15,800 nt of DNA, from positions 1 through 15,800 of the forward strand of contig CAMPUN010000004.1 in assembly GCA_946997275.1 (NCBI GenBank). The letters are read 5' to 3'. The notes beneath the pieces were generated by a model. It was given only the letters and a program-made list of their open reading frames with translations. It ran no database searches and was not told the origin of the DNA. Below, piece by piece: positions 7,300-14,682 of this stretch (positions are counted from its first letter, which is position 1; every line of letters begins with the position of its first letter). The stretch is from an uncultured Porphyromonas sp. (GTDB lineage Bacteria; Bacteroidota; Bacteroidia; Bacteroidales; Porphyromonadaceae). Position numbers and translations under genes: made by a program.

Positions 7300-8631
7300 A
7301 TGATTGCCAACCAAATCGATGTCATCAGCCTAGGGTGCTCTAAGAACCTCGTCGACTCCGATGCGCTCATGCGTCGGCTCGCACAGTTCGGCTACACGCT
7401 ACGTCACGACCCCGAGGAGCTGACTGGCGAGATAGCCGTCGTCAACACCTGCGGCTTCATACAGGCTGCTCAGGAGGAGTCGATCAACCTCATCCTCTCT
7501 CTCATTGAGGCGAAGAAAGAGGGGCGCATTCGCTCCGTCTATGTGATGGGTTGCCTAGGCGAACGCTTTCGTGAGGAGCTAACCGCGGAGCTCCCCGAGG
7601 TGGACAAGATCTATGGCAAGTATGACTGGAAGCAACTCATCACCGATCTAGGACCAGCACTCAGTGCAGACAGCGCTACGCCACTATCCTACCGAACGCC
7701 TCCGCCTAGCGTCACGCCTCGACACTACAGCTACATCAAGATCTCCGAGGGGTGCGACCGCACCTGCTCTTACTGCGCTATCCCGCTCATCACGGGCCGT
7801 CATCACTCCCGTTCCATGGAGGAGATAGTCCGAGAGGTCGAGGGGCGCGTCTCCGCAGGCTGTCGGGAGTTTCAGATCATCGCTCAGGATAGCACTTATT
7901 ATGGTGTAGACCTTTACCAAGAGCAAGCCATCGCTCCCCTGCTGGATCGCCTAGCTCAGGTAAAAGGCGTTCACTGGCTCAGACTACACTACGCCTATCC
8001 GAACCACTTCCCCCTCGCTCTGCTAGATGTGATGGCACAGCATGACAACATCTGCGAGTATCTCGACCTTGCGCTCCAGCACAGCAGCAATCATATGCTT
8101 CAGCTGATGCGTCGGCAGATAACCCGTGAGGAGACCGTCGCCCTGCTAGAGCGTATCCGCGAGCAAGTGCCCGGCATCGCACTGCGTACCACGATGATGG
8201 TCGGGCATCCAGGAGAGACAGACGAAGACTTTGCCGATCTCCTCGACTTCATCAGCCAGATGCGCTTCGAGCGACTTGGCGCTTTCCAATACTCACACGA
8301 GGAGGGCACCTATGCCTACAAGCACTACCAAGACGACGTTCCGCCAGCGGTCAAGCAGGAGCGGTACGACGCCCTAATGTCTCTCCAAGCAAACATCTCT
8401 GCCAGCGTCAATAGCCGTAGGGTCGGCACCTTGCTGGAAGTAGTCGTTGACCGAGAGGAAGAGGACTACTACGTTGGTCGCACTCAGTACGACTCCCCCG
8501 AGGTGGACGGCGAAGTGATACTCAGCAGCGACCGCCCGCTCCATGTAGGCTCCTTCTACCAGGCCGAGATCACAGGCGTAGAGGAGTACGACCTCATCGC
8601 AACCACATCCCCAGAGCATCTCATCCTATGA
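7300..8631 (+). CDS. rimO: Ribosomal protein uS12 methylthiotransferase RimO
   Basis: A radical-SAM enzyme with two 4Fe-4S clusters that adds a methylthio group to the conserved aspartate of ribosomal protein S12. The N-terminal UPF0004 domain has its three cluster cysteines at C13 (SLGCSKNLVDSD), C51 (VNTCGFI) and C85 (VMGCLGERF). The radical-SAM cysteines C152, C156 and C159 are in SEGCDRTCSYCAIP. A TRAM domain occupies about 375-443. The sequence LGCSKNLVDSD and the IPLITGRHHSRSMEEI stretch distinguish it from the tRNA enzyme MiaB. The length (443) is normal. Its stop overlaps the next start by 4 bases (ATGA), implying coupled translation. Confidence 0.96.
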   Translation: MIANQIDVISLGCSKNLVDSDALMRRLAQFGYTLRHDPEELTGEIAVVNTCGFIQAAQEESINLILSLIEAKKEGRIRSVYVMGCLGERFREELTAELPEVDKIYGKYDWKQLITDLGPALSADSATPLSYRTPPPSVTPRHYSYIKISEGCDRTCSYCAIPLITGRHHSRSMEEIVREVEGRVSAGCREFQIIAQDSTYYGVDLYQEQAIAPLLDRLAQVKGVHWLRLHYAYPNHFPLALLDVMAQHDNICEYLDLALQHSSNHMLQLMRRQITREETVALLERIREQVPGIALRTTMMVGHPGETDEDFADLLDFISQMRFERLGAFQYSHEEGTYAYKHYQDDVPPAVKQERYDALMSLQANISASVNSRRVGTLLEVVVDREEEDYYVGRTQYDSPEVDGEVILSSDRPLHVGSFYQAEITGVEEYDLIATTSPEHLIL

Positions 8632-9896
8632 TTACGACCGAACAGTGGCTCCTCGAGGTCGCCGAGCAGAGCCAGCTCGCACAGACCACCTGCCAGCAAC
8701 TATGGAGCGACCTCACCTCGCTACTCATCGGGCGACTCACTCAGGGGAGCACTAGCTATATGCGTAGCGTCGGCTTATGGTCCGCTGAGAGCCACAGCGC
8801 CCGCATCGCCCTACTGCCTAGTGGCGAGCGCTACTTGATGCCCCCAAGCGTCACGCCACGCATCACCAACCAAGAGCAACCGATCTCTGCCGAGGAGATT
8901 GGCGAACTCCTAGCAAAAGGGGCGACCCAGATACCGCAGACCCTCCAAAGCTTCTACAGCAGTGTCACGAAGCTCTTTGAGATGCACGAGCGACTAGGAC
9001 ACACCCTCGAGTGGGCTCCCCTAGGCACCTTCGCACCACAGCCCATAACTGGCGACAGTGAGAGCAGCGAGACCAGCTACGCCTTCACCCCTTCCGACGA
9101 ATTGCTCCGACAGGTCAACAAGCCCTTTGAGATGTTTGCCCCCACGCTGCTCAAGGAGGGTGTCCAGTGGCCCGATGTCGAGGAGCAGCCAGCCGAGAGC
9201 CTCGAGCATGCTTGCCCGTCCATCATCTCTAGTCGTATCGCCGAGAGCACAGCCACGCCCCAACCAGTGACCACACCGCCCGCCTGGACACCTCAATCTC
9301 AAGGCAAAACTCCCGCTACGCCGACACCGCCTCCCTTCTCAGCTAGCGAAAGCTCAGAAGCAGAGACCGTCGTCGCCACGCCACCACCTTATCGAAGAGA
9401 GGAGCCACAAGAGCGCAAGCCCCGCAAGCTATGGCTTTGGATCGTCATTCCACTAGTCGCTGTCCTACTGATGGCACTGTTGCTGTGGTTCTTCGTCTTC
9501 GGCAAGCAAGAGATGCCGAACTCCCGCACCACGCCCCCGCCCAGCACGATGATACCCGTTGAGGCGCCTCCGACGATAGACACCGTCGCCACTATCGATA
9601 GCGTCGCGCCAGTAGCCGATACGACCGCTCAGCCGGAGATACTCACCACCGTGACCCTCGGCAATGGCGACTATCTGGCGCGCTACGCCCGTCGCTACCT
9701 AGGTCGTAGTGAGTACTGGATCTACATTTACCTAGCCAATAAGGAGCAGATCAAGGACCCCGACAATATTCCCCTCGGGACCGAGATCAAGATACCCTCG
9801 CCTCAGAGCGTAGGCATCACCGGCAACGAAGAGGCCGACCTCGCCGAGGCAAAGCGCCTCATCCACGACTACTACAGCACTACTGCAAAGAGTTAA
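8628..9896 (+). CDS. HU-like N-terminal, single-pass membrane, LysM-like C-terminal protein
   Basis: A 422-residue protein with a bipartite layout. Residues 1-75 resemble the HU/IHF-like domain found at the start of Bacteroidota envelope proteins (helical start, then GSTSYMRSVGLWSAE and an RYLMPPSVTPRI arm); a second degenerate unit may span about 85-140. A Pro/Ser/Thr-rich linker covers about 205-265. One strong membrane helix is at 268-291, preceded by basic RKPRK, which predicts the N-terminus in the cytoplasm. A second Pro/Thr linker leads to a LysM-like domain (about 340-392: VTLGNGDYLARYARRYLG...IPLGTEIKIPSPQ), which would sit in the periplasm and bind peptidoglycan. It overlaps rimO by 4 bases and closes the operon. 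The domain calls are by pattern recognition; the function is not known to me. A role joining the nucleoid or cytoplasm to the cell wall is inference. Confidence 0.8.
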   Translation: MITTEQWLLEVAEQSQLAQTTCQQLWSDLTSLLIGRLTQGSTSYMRSVGLWSAESHSARIALLPSGERYLMPPSVTPRITNQEQPISAEEIGELLAKGATQIPQTLQSFYSSVTKLFEMHERLGHTLEWAPLGTFAPQPITGDSESSETSYAFTPSDELLRQVNKPFEMFAPTLLKEGVQWPDVEEQPAESLEHACPSIISSRIAESTATPQPVTTPPAWTPQSQGKTPATPTPPPFSASESSEAETVVATPPPYRREEPQERKPRKLWLWIVIPLVAVLLMALLLWFFVFGKQEMPNSRTTPPPSTMIPVEAPPTIDTVATIDSVAPVADTTAQPEILTTVTLGNGDYLARYARRYLGRSEYWIYIYLANKEQIKDPDNIPLGTEIKIPSPQSVGITGNEEADLAEAKRLIHDYYSTTAKS

Positions 9897-9945
9897 GCTC
9901 TAGTCACCGCACAGGCTGGCGCAGCTGATGAGGTTGAGGTGATAC

Positions 9946-9999
9946 GGGTGCTAATCCCCTAGTTAATGGCGATTAAATCACCATTTAGTACCCACTAAA
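9946..9999. other. Cluster of overlapping dyads downstream of the HU/LysM gene
   Basis: Three symmetric elements overlap. A 21-bp near-palindrome is centred on 9975: AATGG-C-GATT, central A, AATC-A-CCATT (9965-9985), with one mismatched pair. GGGTGCTAA (9946-9954) can pair with TTAGTACCC (9985-9993) including one G-U. TTTAGT-ACCC-ACTAAA lies at 9984-9999. None has a T run. They could be an operator-like site or a structured 3' untranslated RNA. The pairings are seen; the function is unknown. Confidence 0.35.
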
Positions 10000-10031
10000 C
10001 GAAGCCTTCCCCGAGGGAGGCTGCCGAAATG

Positions 10032-10068
10032 AAGAAGGCGATCTGAGGATGCTCGGGTCGCCTTCTTT
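10032..10068 (+). terminator. Probable terminator of the nspC-ftsY-rimO-HU/LysM run
   Basis: AAGAAGGCGA (10032-10041) pairs with TCGCCTTCTT (10058-10067), extendable by T-G and C-G pairs, and is followed by only a short T tract. A second hairpin, GCCTTCC/GGGAGGC, lies just upstream (10004-10021). The hairpin is about 135 bases past the last stop codon. Confidence 0.55.
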
Positions 10069-10070
10069 GA

Positions 10071-10241
10071 GACTGTTGCAAAAGTCAACAGTCTCACAAT
10101 CTTGCAAGCAAGATTGTCCTGACTTTGCAGAAAGGATGAAGCGCAAGGCGCTGAGGGTGAGGTCTGAAGGGAGCATACCTCCGTATGTGATCGAAGCCGA
10201 ATCCCGAAAGCAACACAGCGATTCGCCTTTATGCAACAGTC
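10071..10241. mobile_element. MITE-like 171-bp element with 10-bp terminal inverted repeats
   Basis: GACTGTTGCA (10071-10080) and its exact reverse complement TGCAACAGTC (10232-10241) bound the segment. Inside the left end are two more perfect hairpins: GAGACTGTTG/CAACAGTCTC (10069-10095) and ACAATCTTGC-AA-GCAAGATTGT (10096-10117). No transposase is encoded. Open frames cross it on both strands but resemble no protein I know. Terminal GACTGTTGCAAAA-type ends resemble those of insertion sequences I recall from this phylum (inference). I could not find a convincing target-site duplication. Confidence 0.45.
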
Positions 10242-10382
10242 ACTCTTTTTTGACTTTGAGGTCGGAATGGGTCGAGCCTCGCTGCGTAGCGCTATAGCCT
10301 CATGCTATGGCTACGGCTACATCTCCGTTGATCCCAATCTCTCCCAAGGAAATCCCAAATAGCTCCCGAGGAAGTAAGAATT
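10242..10382. other. Non-coding spacer with one hairpin
   Basis: No gene is recognisable. One imperfect hairpin joins CGTAGC (10285-10290) and ATAGC (10294-10298) with GCTAT (10304-10308) and GCTACG (10310-10315). A T6 run at 10246-10251 follows the right end of the MITE-like element but has no stem of its own. Confidence 0.4.
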
Positions 10383-10466
10383 CTCTACGGAGGGGCGAAA
10401 TAAAACTTCGGAAGAATGAAATGAAAGTTCGGAAGAATGATTTCAAAGTTCAGGGAAATTTGCCGT
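10383..10466 (+). repeat. Dispersed intergenic repeat, right copy
   Basis: The same repeat as at 889-972 but on the opposite strand: 10383-10452 matches the reverse complement of 903-972 at 60 of 70 positions by hand alignment. Two 21-base units (10403-10423 and 10424-10444) carry CTTCGGAAGAATGAAATG or GTTCGGAAGAATGATTTC and follow TACGGAGGGGCGAAATA. The unit differences between copies (C/G at the same position in each unit) suggest independent drift. A 139-codon open frame spans the repeats (10307-10726) and is not credible as a gene. Confidence 0.75.
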
Positions 10467-10579
10467 TTGCTCCCTGGAGAATCTCAATTCCCTCGGTAGA
10501 AAGCCCGTTTCTTCGGGAAGTAACCGAACTAGGTCAAGGAGAGCTCACCACCATAAATACGGGGAAATGTAATTCCAAT

Positions 10580-10658
10580 CGGATGAAAATGGATTTTCAT
10601 GCGGGTGAAAATGGATTTTCATACGGAAGAAAATGGATTTTCATGGGCATGAAAATCC
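10580..10658 (+). repeat. Three-and-a-half tandem 22-bp palindromic units upstream of nhaA
   Basis: Exact 22-base periodicity at 10580-10601, 10602-10623 and 10624-10645, each with the core GAAAATGGATTTTCAT, followed by a degenerate partial unit. In units 1 and 2 the core TGAAAAT-GG-ATTTTCA is itself an inverted repeat with 7-bp arms (8-bp in unit 1); in unit 3 the arms are GAAAAT/ATTTTC. The last full unit and the partial one form a perfect 11-bp arm palindrome: GGATTTTCATG (10635-10645), GG, CATGAAAATCC (10648-10658). The array ends about 64 bases before the nhaA -33 element. Confidence 0.85.
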
Positions 10659-10721
10659 TTTATCACCTAGAGGAAAAAGAAATTGGGCGGGAGGAGCGAG
10701 GCAATTCGTACACGCCTAAAT

Positions 10722-10753
10722 CTTGATGAGTGAGCAAAAAAGGCGTAACTTTG
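10722..10753 (+). promoter_or_regulatory. Predicted nhaA promoter
   Basis: TTG at 10723-10725, a 20-base spacer and TAACTTTG at 10746-10753 match the -33/-7 consensus. Transcription would start near 10758-10760, giving a leader of about 25 bases to the ATG at 10783. Confidence 0.7.
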
Positions 10754-10782
10754 AGCACGTAACAACAAAGTAACCATAGCAC

Positions 10783-12147
10783 ATGTCTCAAACTAGTGGT
10801 ATCCTAAGACCTGTCAGGCGGTTCACCATTCGTAAGGTGAACTCCTCCGTCGTACTCTTTATCGCGACTATCGTAGCACTCATCGTGGCCAATAGCCCGC
10901 TCAGAGAGCTATACCAAACGTTACTCGCTATACCGATCAATCTGAACGTCCTAGGGCTGGACATCTTTCAGTCTCATGGAGAGCCAATGAGCTTCTTGGT
11001 TTTTGCCAATGATGTCCTGATGGTTTTCTTCTTCTTTGTCGTCGGTCTAGACATCAAGCAACAACTACTCGTGGGCGAGCTCTCCTCGGTCAAGAAGGCT
11101 ATGATGCCTGTCGTGGGGGCTATAGGCGGTATGATTATGCCGATCATCCTCTTTTGGCTGATTGCTCCTGCCGGCGATGCGAGCCGGGGTGCAGCTATCC
11201 CAATGGCCACGGATATAGCCTTCGTACTGGCTGTACTGATGGTGCTCAAGGATCATGTACCGGTCTCGCTGCGTGTCTTTATGACTACGCTAGCGGTGGC
11301 TGACGATATAGGTGGTATCATCGTGATAGCGCTCTTTTACTCCACAGGGATCAACCTGCTGATGCTCGGTCTGGGCCTGGCGGTCGTTGCTATCCTAGCA
11401 CTTTTAGGTCGTGCGGGGGTACGACACATTGGGCTCTACATGATTGGGCTCTTTGTGGTATGGTTTTTCTTCTTACAGAGCGGTATACACACAACCATCG
11501 CTGGCGTTATGGTGGCTCTGACAGTGCCTATGACCACGTCTGTGTCTCGTCATCAGTTGGGTAGTCTCGCCGGGGCTATCTCTAAGATGCTCCCTGCTAC
11601 GGAGAGTACTAAGAAGGGGCAGACGACCCATCTAGAGGGTGCGGACATTGCGATGATCAATAGTCTGCGCCACGCAGCTTCGTCGGCTATCCCTCCTGTG
11701 CAGCGCCTAGAGCATGCGCTCACGGGCTGGGTGAACTACTTGATCCTGCCTGTCTTTGCATTTGTCAATGCGGGCATTGACTTCTCAACCTTCAGTATGG
11801 GCGACATCTCGACGCTTCCCTTTGCGGTCATGCTGGGGCTCTTCATCGGTAAGCCTATGGGCATCTTCCTCTTTACCTATGTCTATATCCACTTGACGCG
11901 ACATCAGTGGAGCGATGGGGTCTACCCTGCGATGCTCTTTGCGGTATCTATATTGGGGGGTATCGGCTTTACGGTCTCCATGTTTATCGCCAGCCTGTCG
12001 TACGATGTGCACCTTCACCTGGACTGGCTCAGCGAGGCTAAGCTGGGCATCCTAGTAGGTAGCCTTATCTCAGGCATCGTAGGCTACATCACGGTGCTGG
12101 CTGTGGGTAAGCGACACCTACGGAAGAAGGCCAAACAAGCTGATTAA
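10783..12147 (+). CDS. nhaA: Na+/H+ antiporter NhaA
   Basis: An inner-membrane antiporter that exchanges cytoplasmic Na+ (or Li+) for protons, controlling sodium and pH homeostasis. Family hallmarks: FFFVVGLDIKQQLLVGELS (compare FFxxVGLExKRExxxGEL), ATDIAF with D144 (equivalent to E. coli D133), LAVADDIGG with the ion-binding pair D174-D175 (E. coli D163-D164), FAFVNAGID, and GKPMGIFLF with K357 (E. coli K300). About a dozen hydrophobic segments are visible. At 454 residues it is longer than the E. coli protein because of a hydrophilic loop around 260-300 (SKMLPATESTKKGQTTHLEGAD), which I believe is common in Bacteroidota homologues. It stands alone, with its own promoter and the repeat array upstream, and converges on the two-component genes. 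Confidence 0.96.
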   Translation: MSQTSGILRPVRRFTIRKVNSSVVLFIATIVALIVANSPLRELYQTLLAIPINLNVLGLDIFQSHGEPMSFLVFANDVLMVFFFFVVGLDIKQQLLVGELSSVKKAMMPVVGAIGGMIMPIILFWLIAPAGDASRGAAIPMATDIAFVLAVLMVLKDHVPVSLRVFMTTLAVADDIGGIIVIALFYSTGINLLMLGLGLAVVAILALLGRAGVRHIGLYMIGLFVVWFFFLQSGIHTTIAGVMVALTVPMTTSVSRHQLGSLAGAISKMLPATESTKKGQTTHLEGADIAMINSLRHAASSAIPPVQRLEHALTGWVNYLILPVFAFVNAGIDFSTFSMGDISTLPFAVMLGLFIGKPMGIFLFTYVYIHLTRHQWSDGVYPAMLFAVSILGGIGFTVSMFIASLSYDVHLHLDWLSEAKLGILVGSLISGIVGYITVLAVGKRHLRKKAKQAD

Positions 12148-12161
12148 GCTCGCAATCCTAC

Positions 12162-12210
12162 AAAAAAGCAAGTGGCGACGAAGGTACTCGCGGTACCTCC
12201 GTCGCCACTT
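12162..12210 (-). terminator. Strong terminator after the response regulator
   Basis: AAGTGGCGACG (12170-12180) pairs with CGTCGCCACTT (12200-12210), and the inner AGGTAC/GTACCT continues the stem past one mismatch. On the minus strand the stem is followed by a T6 run (12167 to 12162), so it terminates the regulator transcript. It may also stop nhaA transcription, whose stop codon lies 22 bases before the hairpin. Confidence 0.88.
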
Positions 12211-12235
12211 CGCTTATGATAAGCTGGCTAGGGAA

Positions 12236-12967
12236 CTAGACTCTCTTGATCTGATCCTCGCTTATCTCTTGGATAGGCGTAACGAGACGATAGCCCTTGC
12301 CGTGTACATTCTTGATCTCCAGTGAGGGATCTACCTTGAGGATCTTACGGAGCTTGGTCACATAGACGTCCATGCTGCGTGCGTTGAAGTAGTTGGCGTC
12401 AGACCAGATCGTCCTCAGCGCATACTCTCTCTCGAGGGTCTCATTGGCGTAGACACAGAAGAGCGTCAGCAACTCATTTTCCTTTGTAGTCAGTGTGAAG
12501 ACTTGACCGTCATCGGTCGTGAGGGACTGCTTCTTAGTGTCATAGAGGAGCTTGCCCAGCTGATAGAACTGCTGATGCTCATGTCCATCACCGATGATAC
12601 GGCGCATGATAGCCTCCATACGAGCCTCTAGCTCTTGCATGCTAAAGGGCTTCGTGATGTAGTCGTCAGCTCCTAGCTTGAAGCCTGCGAGGATATCCTT
12701 CTTCTGATCCTTGGCAGTGACAAAGATGACTGGGATCTCAGGCTCAAGGGTGCGAATCTCCTTGGCTAGCTCGAAGCCATCCATCTTAGGCATCATGACA
12801 TCTATGAGGCACAGATCGTACTTCTTCTGGCGAAAGGCCTCTAGTCCCATCTCTCCATCTGTAAAGAGGTCTACCTCATACTCCTTGGCTATAAGATACT
12901 CCTGAAGCATAATGCCTAAGCTCTCATCGTCTTCACAGAGGAATACTCTAATCTCTTTGTTATTCAT
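12236..12967 (-). CDS. rprY: OmpR/PhoB-family response regulator (RprY-like)
   Basis: A two-component transcription factor. The receiver domain spans about 1-122, with the acidic pocket EDD (12-14), phosphoacceptor D56 (LIDVMMPKMDGFELAKEI), T84 and K106 (ITKPF). The C-terminal winged helix (about 135-232) is of the OmpR/PhoB type, with ENELLTLFCVYANETLEREYALRTIW and a RSMDVYVTKLRKIL recognition-helix region. At 243 residues it has normal length. It lies 74 bases after the kinase on the same strand and ends at a strong terminator. The closest named homologue I recognise is RprY of Bacteroides and Porphyromonas; the symbol rests on memory, not a search. No clear TAnnTTTG box sits in the 74-base gap. 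Confidence 0.9.
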   Translation of the reverse strand: MNNKEIRVFLCEDDESLGIMLQEYLIAKEYEVDLFTDGEMGLEAFRQKKYDLCLIDVMMPKMDGFELAKEIRTLEPEIPVIFVTAKDQKKDILAGFKLGADDYITKPFSMQELEARMEAIMRRIIGDGHEHQQFYQLGKLLYDTKKQSLTTDDGQVFTLTTKENELLTLFCVYANETLEREYALRTIWSDANYFNARSMDVYVTKLRKILKVDPSLEIKNVHGKGYRLVTPIQEISEDQIKRV

Positions 12968-13041
12968 AGGGTTTATCTGATTTGTTGTGAATTATCTAGT
13001 CTGTAATTGGTTAGATGTTCGTGAATAGAAAAAGTTTACTT

Positions 13042-14631
13042 TTACTTGTTTACTGTCCTTGATTTATCTTTCGTGAGGTAAGGTATACGCAGCGACATCC
13101 TAGTGCCTACGCCGAGCTTGCTAAAGACCTTGACCTCGCCTCCCATAGCCTGGATAGCTCGCTGCACATAAGCGAGCCCGAGACCAAAGCCCTTGACATC
13201 ATGACGGTCGCCCGTATGGACTCGGTAAAACTGATCGAAGATATGCCCTCTATCCTGACGAGAGATACCGATACCGTTGTCCTCTATGTCAATGATGAGG
13301 TTGGCATTGTCGCTACGCGTGCTGAGCGTGATGATCGGCGGGGTGTCCTCCTTGCGATACTTCAGACTGTTGTCTATCACATTGGATATAACGTTCTGAA
13401 AGGCTATCCTGTCACACATGAGCGTATGCTGCTCGGCCTCTAGCGCTAGGACCAGCTCGCCATGAGCACTGTCGATCTTCATGGCATAGGCACTGCTCAG
13501 GTCTCTGATCTCCTCGTGAGCGTCAAGCTCTACAGGATAGCTCTTGAGCACGCCTCGCTCCATCATCGATGACTGCAAGACCTGATCCACTAGTAGTGTG
13601 AGGCGGTCTACCTCCTTAATCATCGTCTGGGTGATACGCTTGCGTCGCTCCTCCGACTGCTCGAGTGAGGGGTCTTCGAGCATCTCGCACGCTAGACGTA
13701 TGGAGCTCACGGGCGTCTTGAGCTCATGCGTCATATTACTGACGAAGTCTTTGCGCTCCCGCAGGTAGTGGTTGTGTCGTAAGAGGATAGCGATGGCCAT
13801 CCCGCTGAGGACGATAATCACGAGCAGCGTAGCAGCAGAGGGCAAGATGTAGATGAGCGTGCCCATATGATGGCGATGCTCTGGGAAGGTCAACTCAATA
13901 TAGGGGAGCGCCTGCTCTCCAGACGGTGTGTCTAGATAGGAGCTGGACTGAACGAAAAGGTCTTTGCGCAAGACAAGAGGCGACTTACGTGAGTGATCAG
14001 GTGTGTCAGAGACAGTCGTATAGACCGCTTGACCTTTGCGATCATAGAGGGTAAACTCAAAGGCCTCCGTGATACCCACTTGTGCTAGCTCATGCACCAG
14101 TGCTTTCTGCAGAAAGTCTACATTGACGCGCTGGCGGAGAGGCTCATTATTGCGCTGGAGGATGGTGCGTAGGATCGTCTCATCAAGGAGGCTACGATGG
14201 TAGAAGTAGGTGTTGAGTAGCTTGCTCTGCAACACTTTCGTGTGCTCTTCGCTCTGACCATTCGCACGCGCCTCAGCCCATGGCGGACAGGTCGCACGCT
14301 CTGCATTGCCGTAGCCATTCCACACCTCGCTGCCATCGGACATATAGCTTGACGAGAAGGCGCTAGAGGCGACTCCAGGAGTCTGAAGCGTATCATCACT
14401 CAGCCCTAGTCTCTGCACATCGTCCTGCGTGAGTAGCGAGCGTAGCTGGCGCTCCACCTCATCTTGCTCCAGAGAGCGAGACACCTCAACCAGAGCTCTC
14501 TGGGCTAACGTCTCAAAGTAGTCATTGTAGAGATCGGCAACATACTTGAAGTTGCGCAACTGCAACAATATAGTTACCGTCGCAATGGCTACCAGCAAGA
14601 CGATCATAGTCGAAATGATGCGCTTCTCCAT
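13042..14631 (-). CDS. rprX: Membrane sensor histidine kinase (RprX-like)
   Basis: The partner kinase of the regulator that follows it. A membrane helix at about 5-26 and a second at 256-284 enclose a periplasmic sensor of about 225 residues that I cannot assign to a known fold. The cytoplasmic part has a HisKA domain with phospho-histidine H302 (FVSNMTHELKTPVSS) and a HATPase domain with the N box (FQNVISNVIDNSLKYR, about 411-426), G1 DNGIGI (451-456) and G2 GFGLGL (481-486). There is no HAMP domain between TM2 and HisKA. The full length of 529 residues and all catalytic motifs indicate an active enzyme. It begins 51 bases after the phosphatase gene on the same strand. The signal it detects is unknown. 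Confidence 0.92.
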   Translation of the reverse strand: MEKRIISTMIVLLVAIATVTILLQLRNFKYVADLYNDYFETLAQRALVEVSRSLEQDEVERQLRSLLTQDDVQRLGLSDDTLQTPGVASSAFSSSYMSDGSEVWNGYGNAERATCPPWAEARANGQSEEHTKVLQSKLLNTYFYHRSLLDETILRTILQRNNEPLRQRVNVDFLQKALVHELAQVGITEAFEFTLYDRKGQAVYTTVSDTPDHSRKSPLVLRKDLFVQSSSYLDTPSGEQALPYIELTFPEHRHHMGTLIYILPSAATLLVIIVLSGMAIAILLRHNHYLRERKDFVSNMTHELKTPVSSIRLACEMLEDPSLEQSEERRKRITQTMIKEVDRLTLLVDQVLQSSMMERGVLKSYPVELDAHEEIRDLSSAYAMKIDSAHGELVLALEAEQHTLMCDRIAFQNVISNVIDNSLKYRKEDTPPIITLSTRSDNANLIIDIEDNGIGISRQDRGHIFDQFYRVHTGDRHDVKGFGLGLAYVQRAIQAMGGEVKVFSKLGVGTRMSLRIPYLTKDKSRTVNK

Positions 14632-14682
14632 ATCAGTTACCTTCTCCCGAACCTAGTTTCATACACAAGCAGGATGCCTTCA

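Noticed and set aside
10066..10260. TTTGAG on both sides of the MITE-like element as a target-site duplication
   Set aside because: The right copy lies about 14 bases beyond the terminal repeat and the left overlaps it, so they do not flank the element properly.
9985..10297. Open frames of 82-83 codons on both strands across the MITE-like element
   Set aside because: They overlap a terminator and the nested inverted repeats and resemble no protein family I know. An open frame inside a repeat is not evidence of a gene.
10580..10667. Possible CRISPR array
   Set aside because: The units are contiguous 22-mers with no unique spacers, and no cas gene is present.
10307..10726. 139-codon plus-strand open frame before nhaA
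   Set aside because: It crosses both repeat arrays and runs into the nhaA promoter. The repetitive, basic composition is explained by the repeats.
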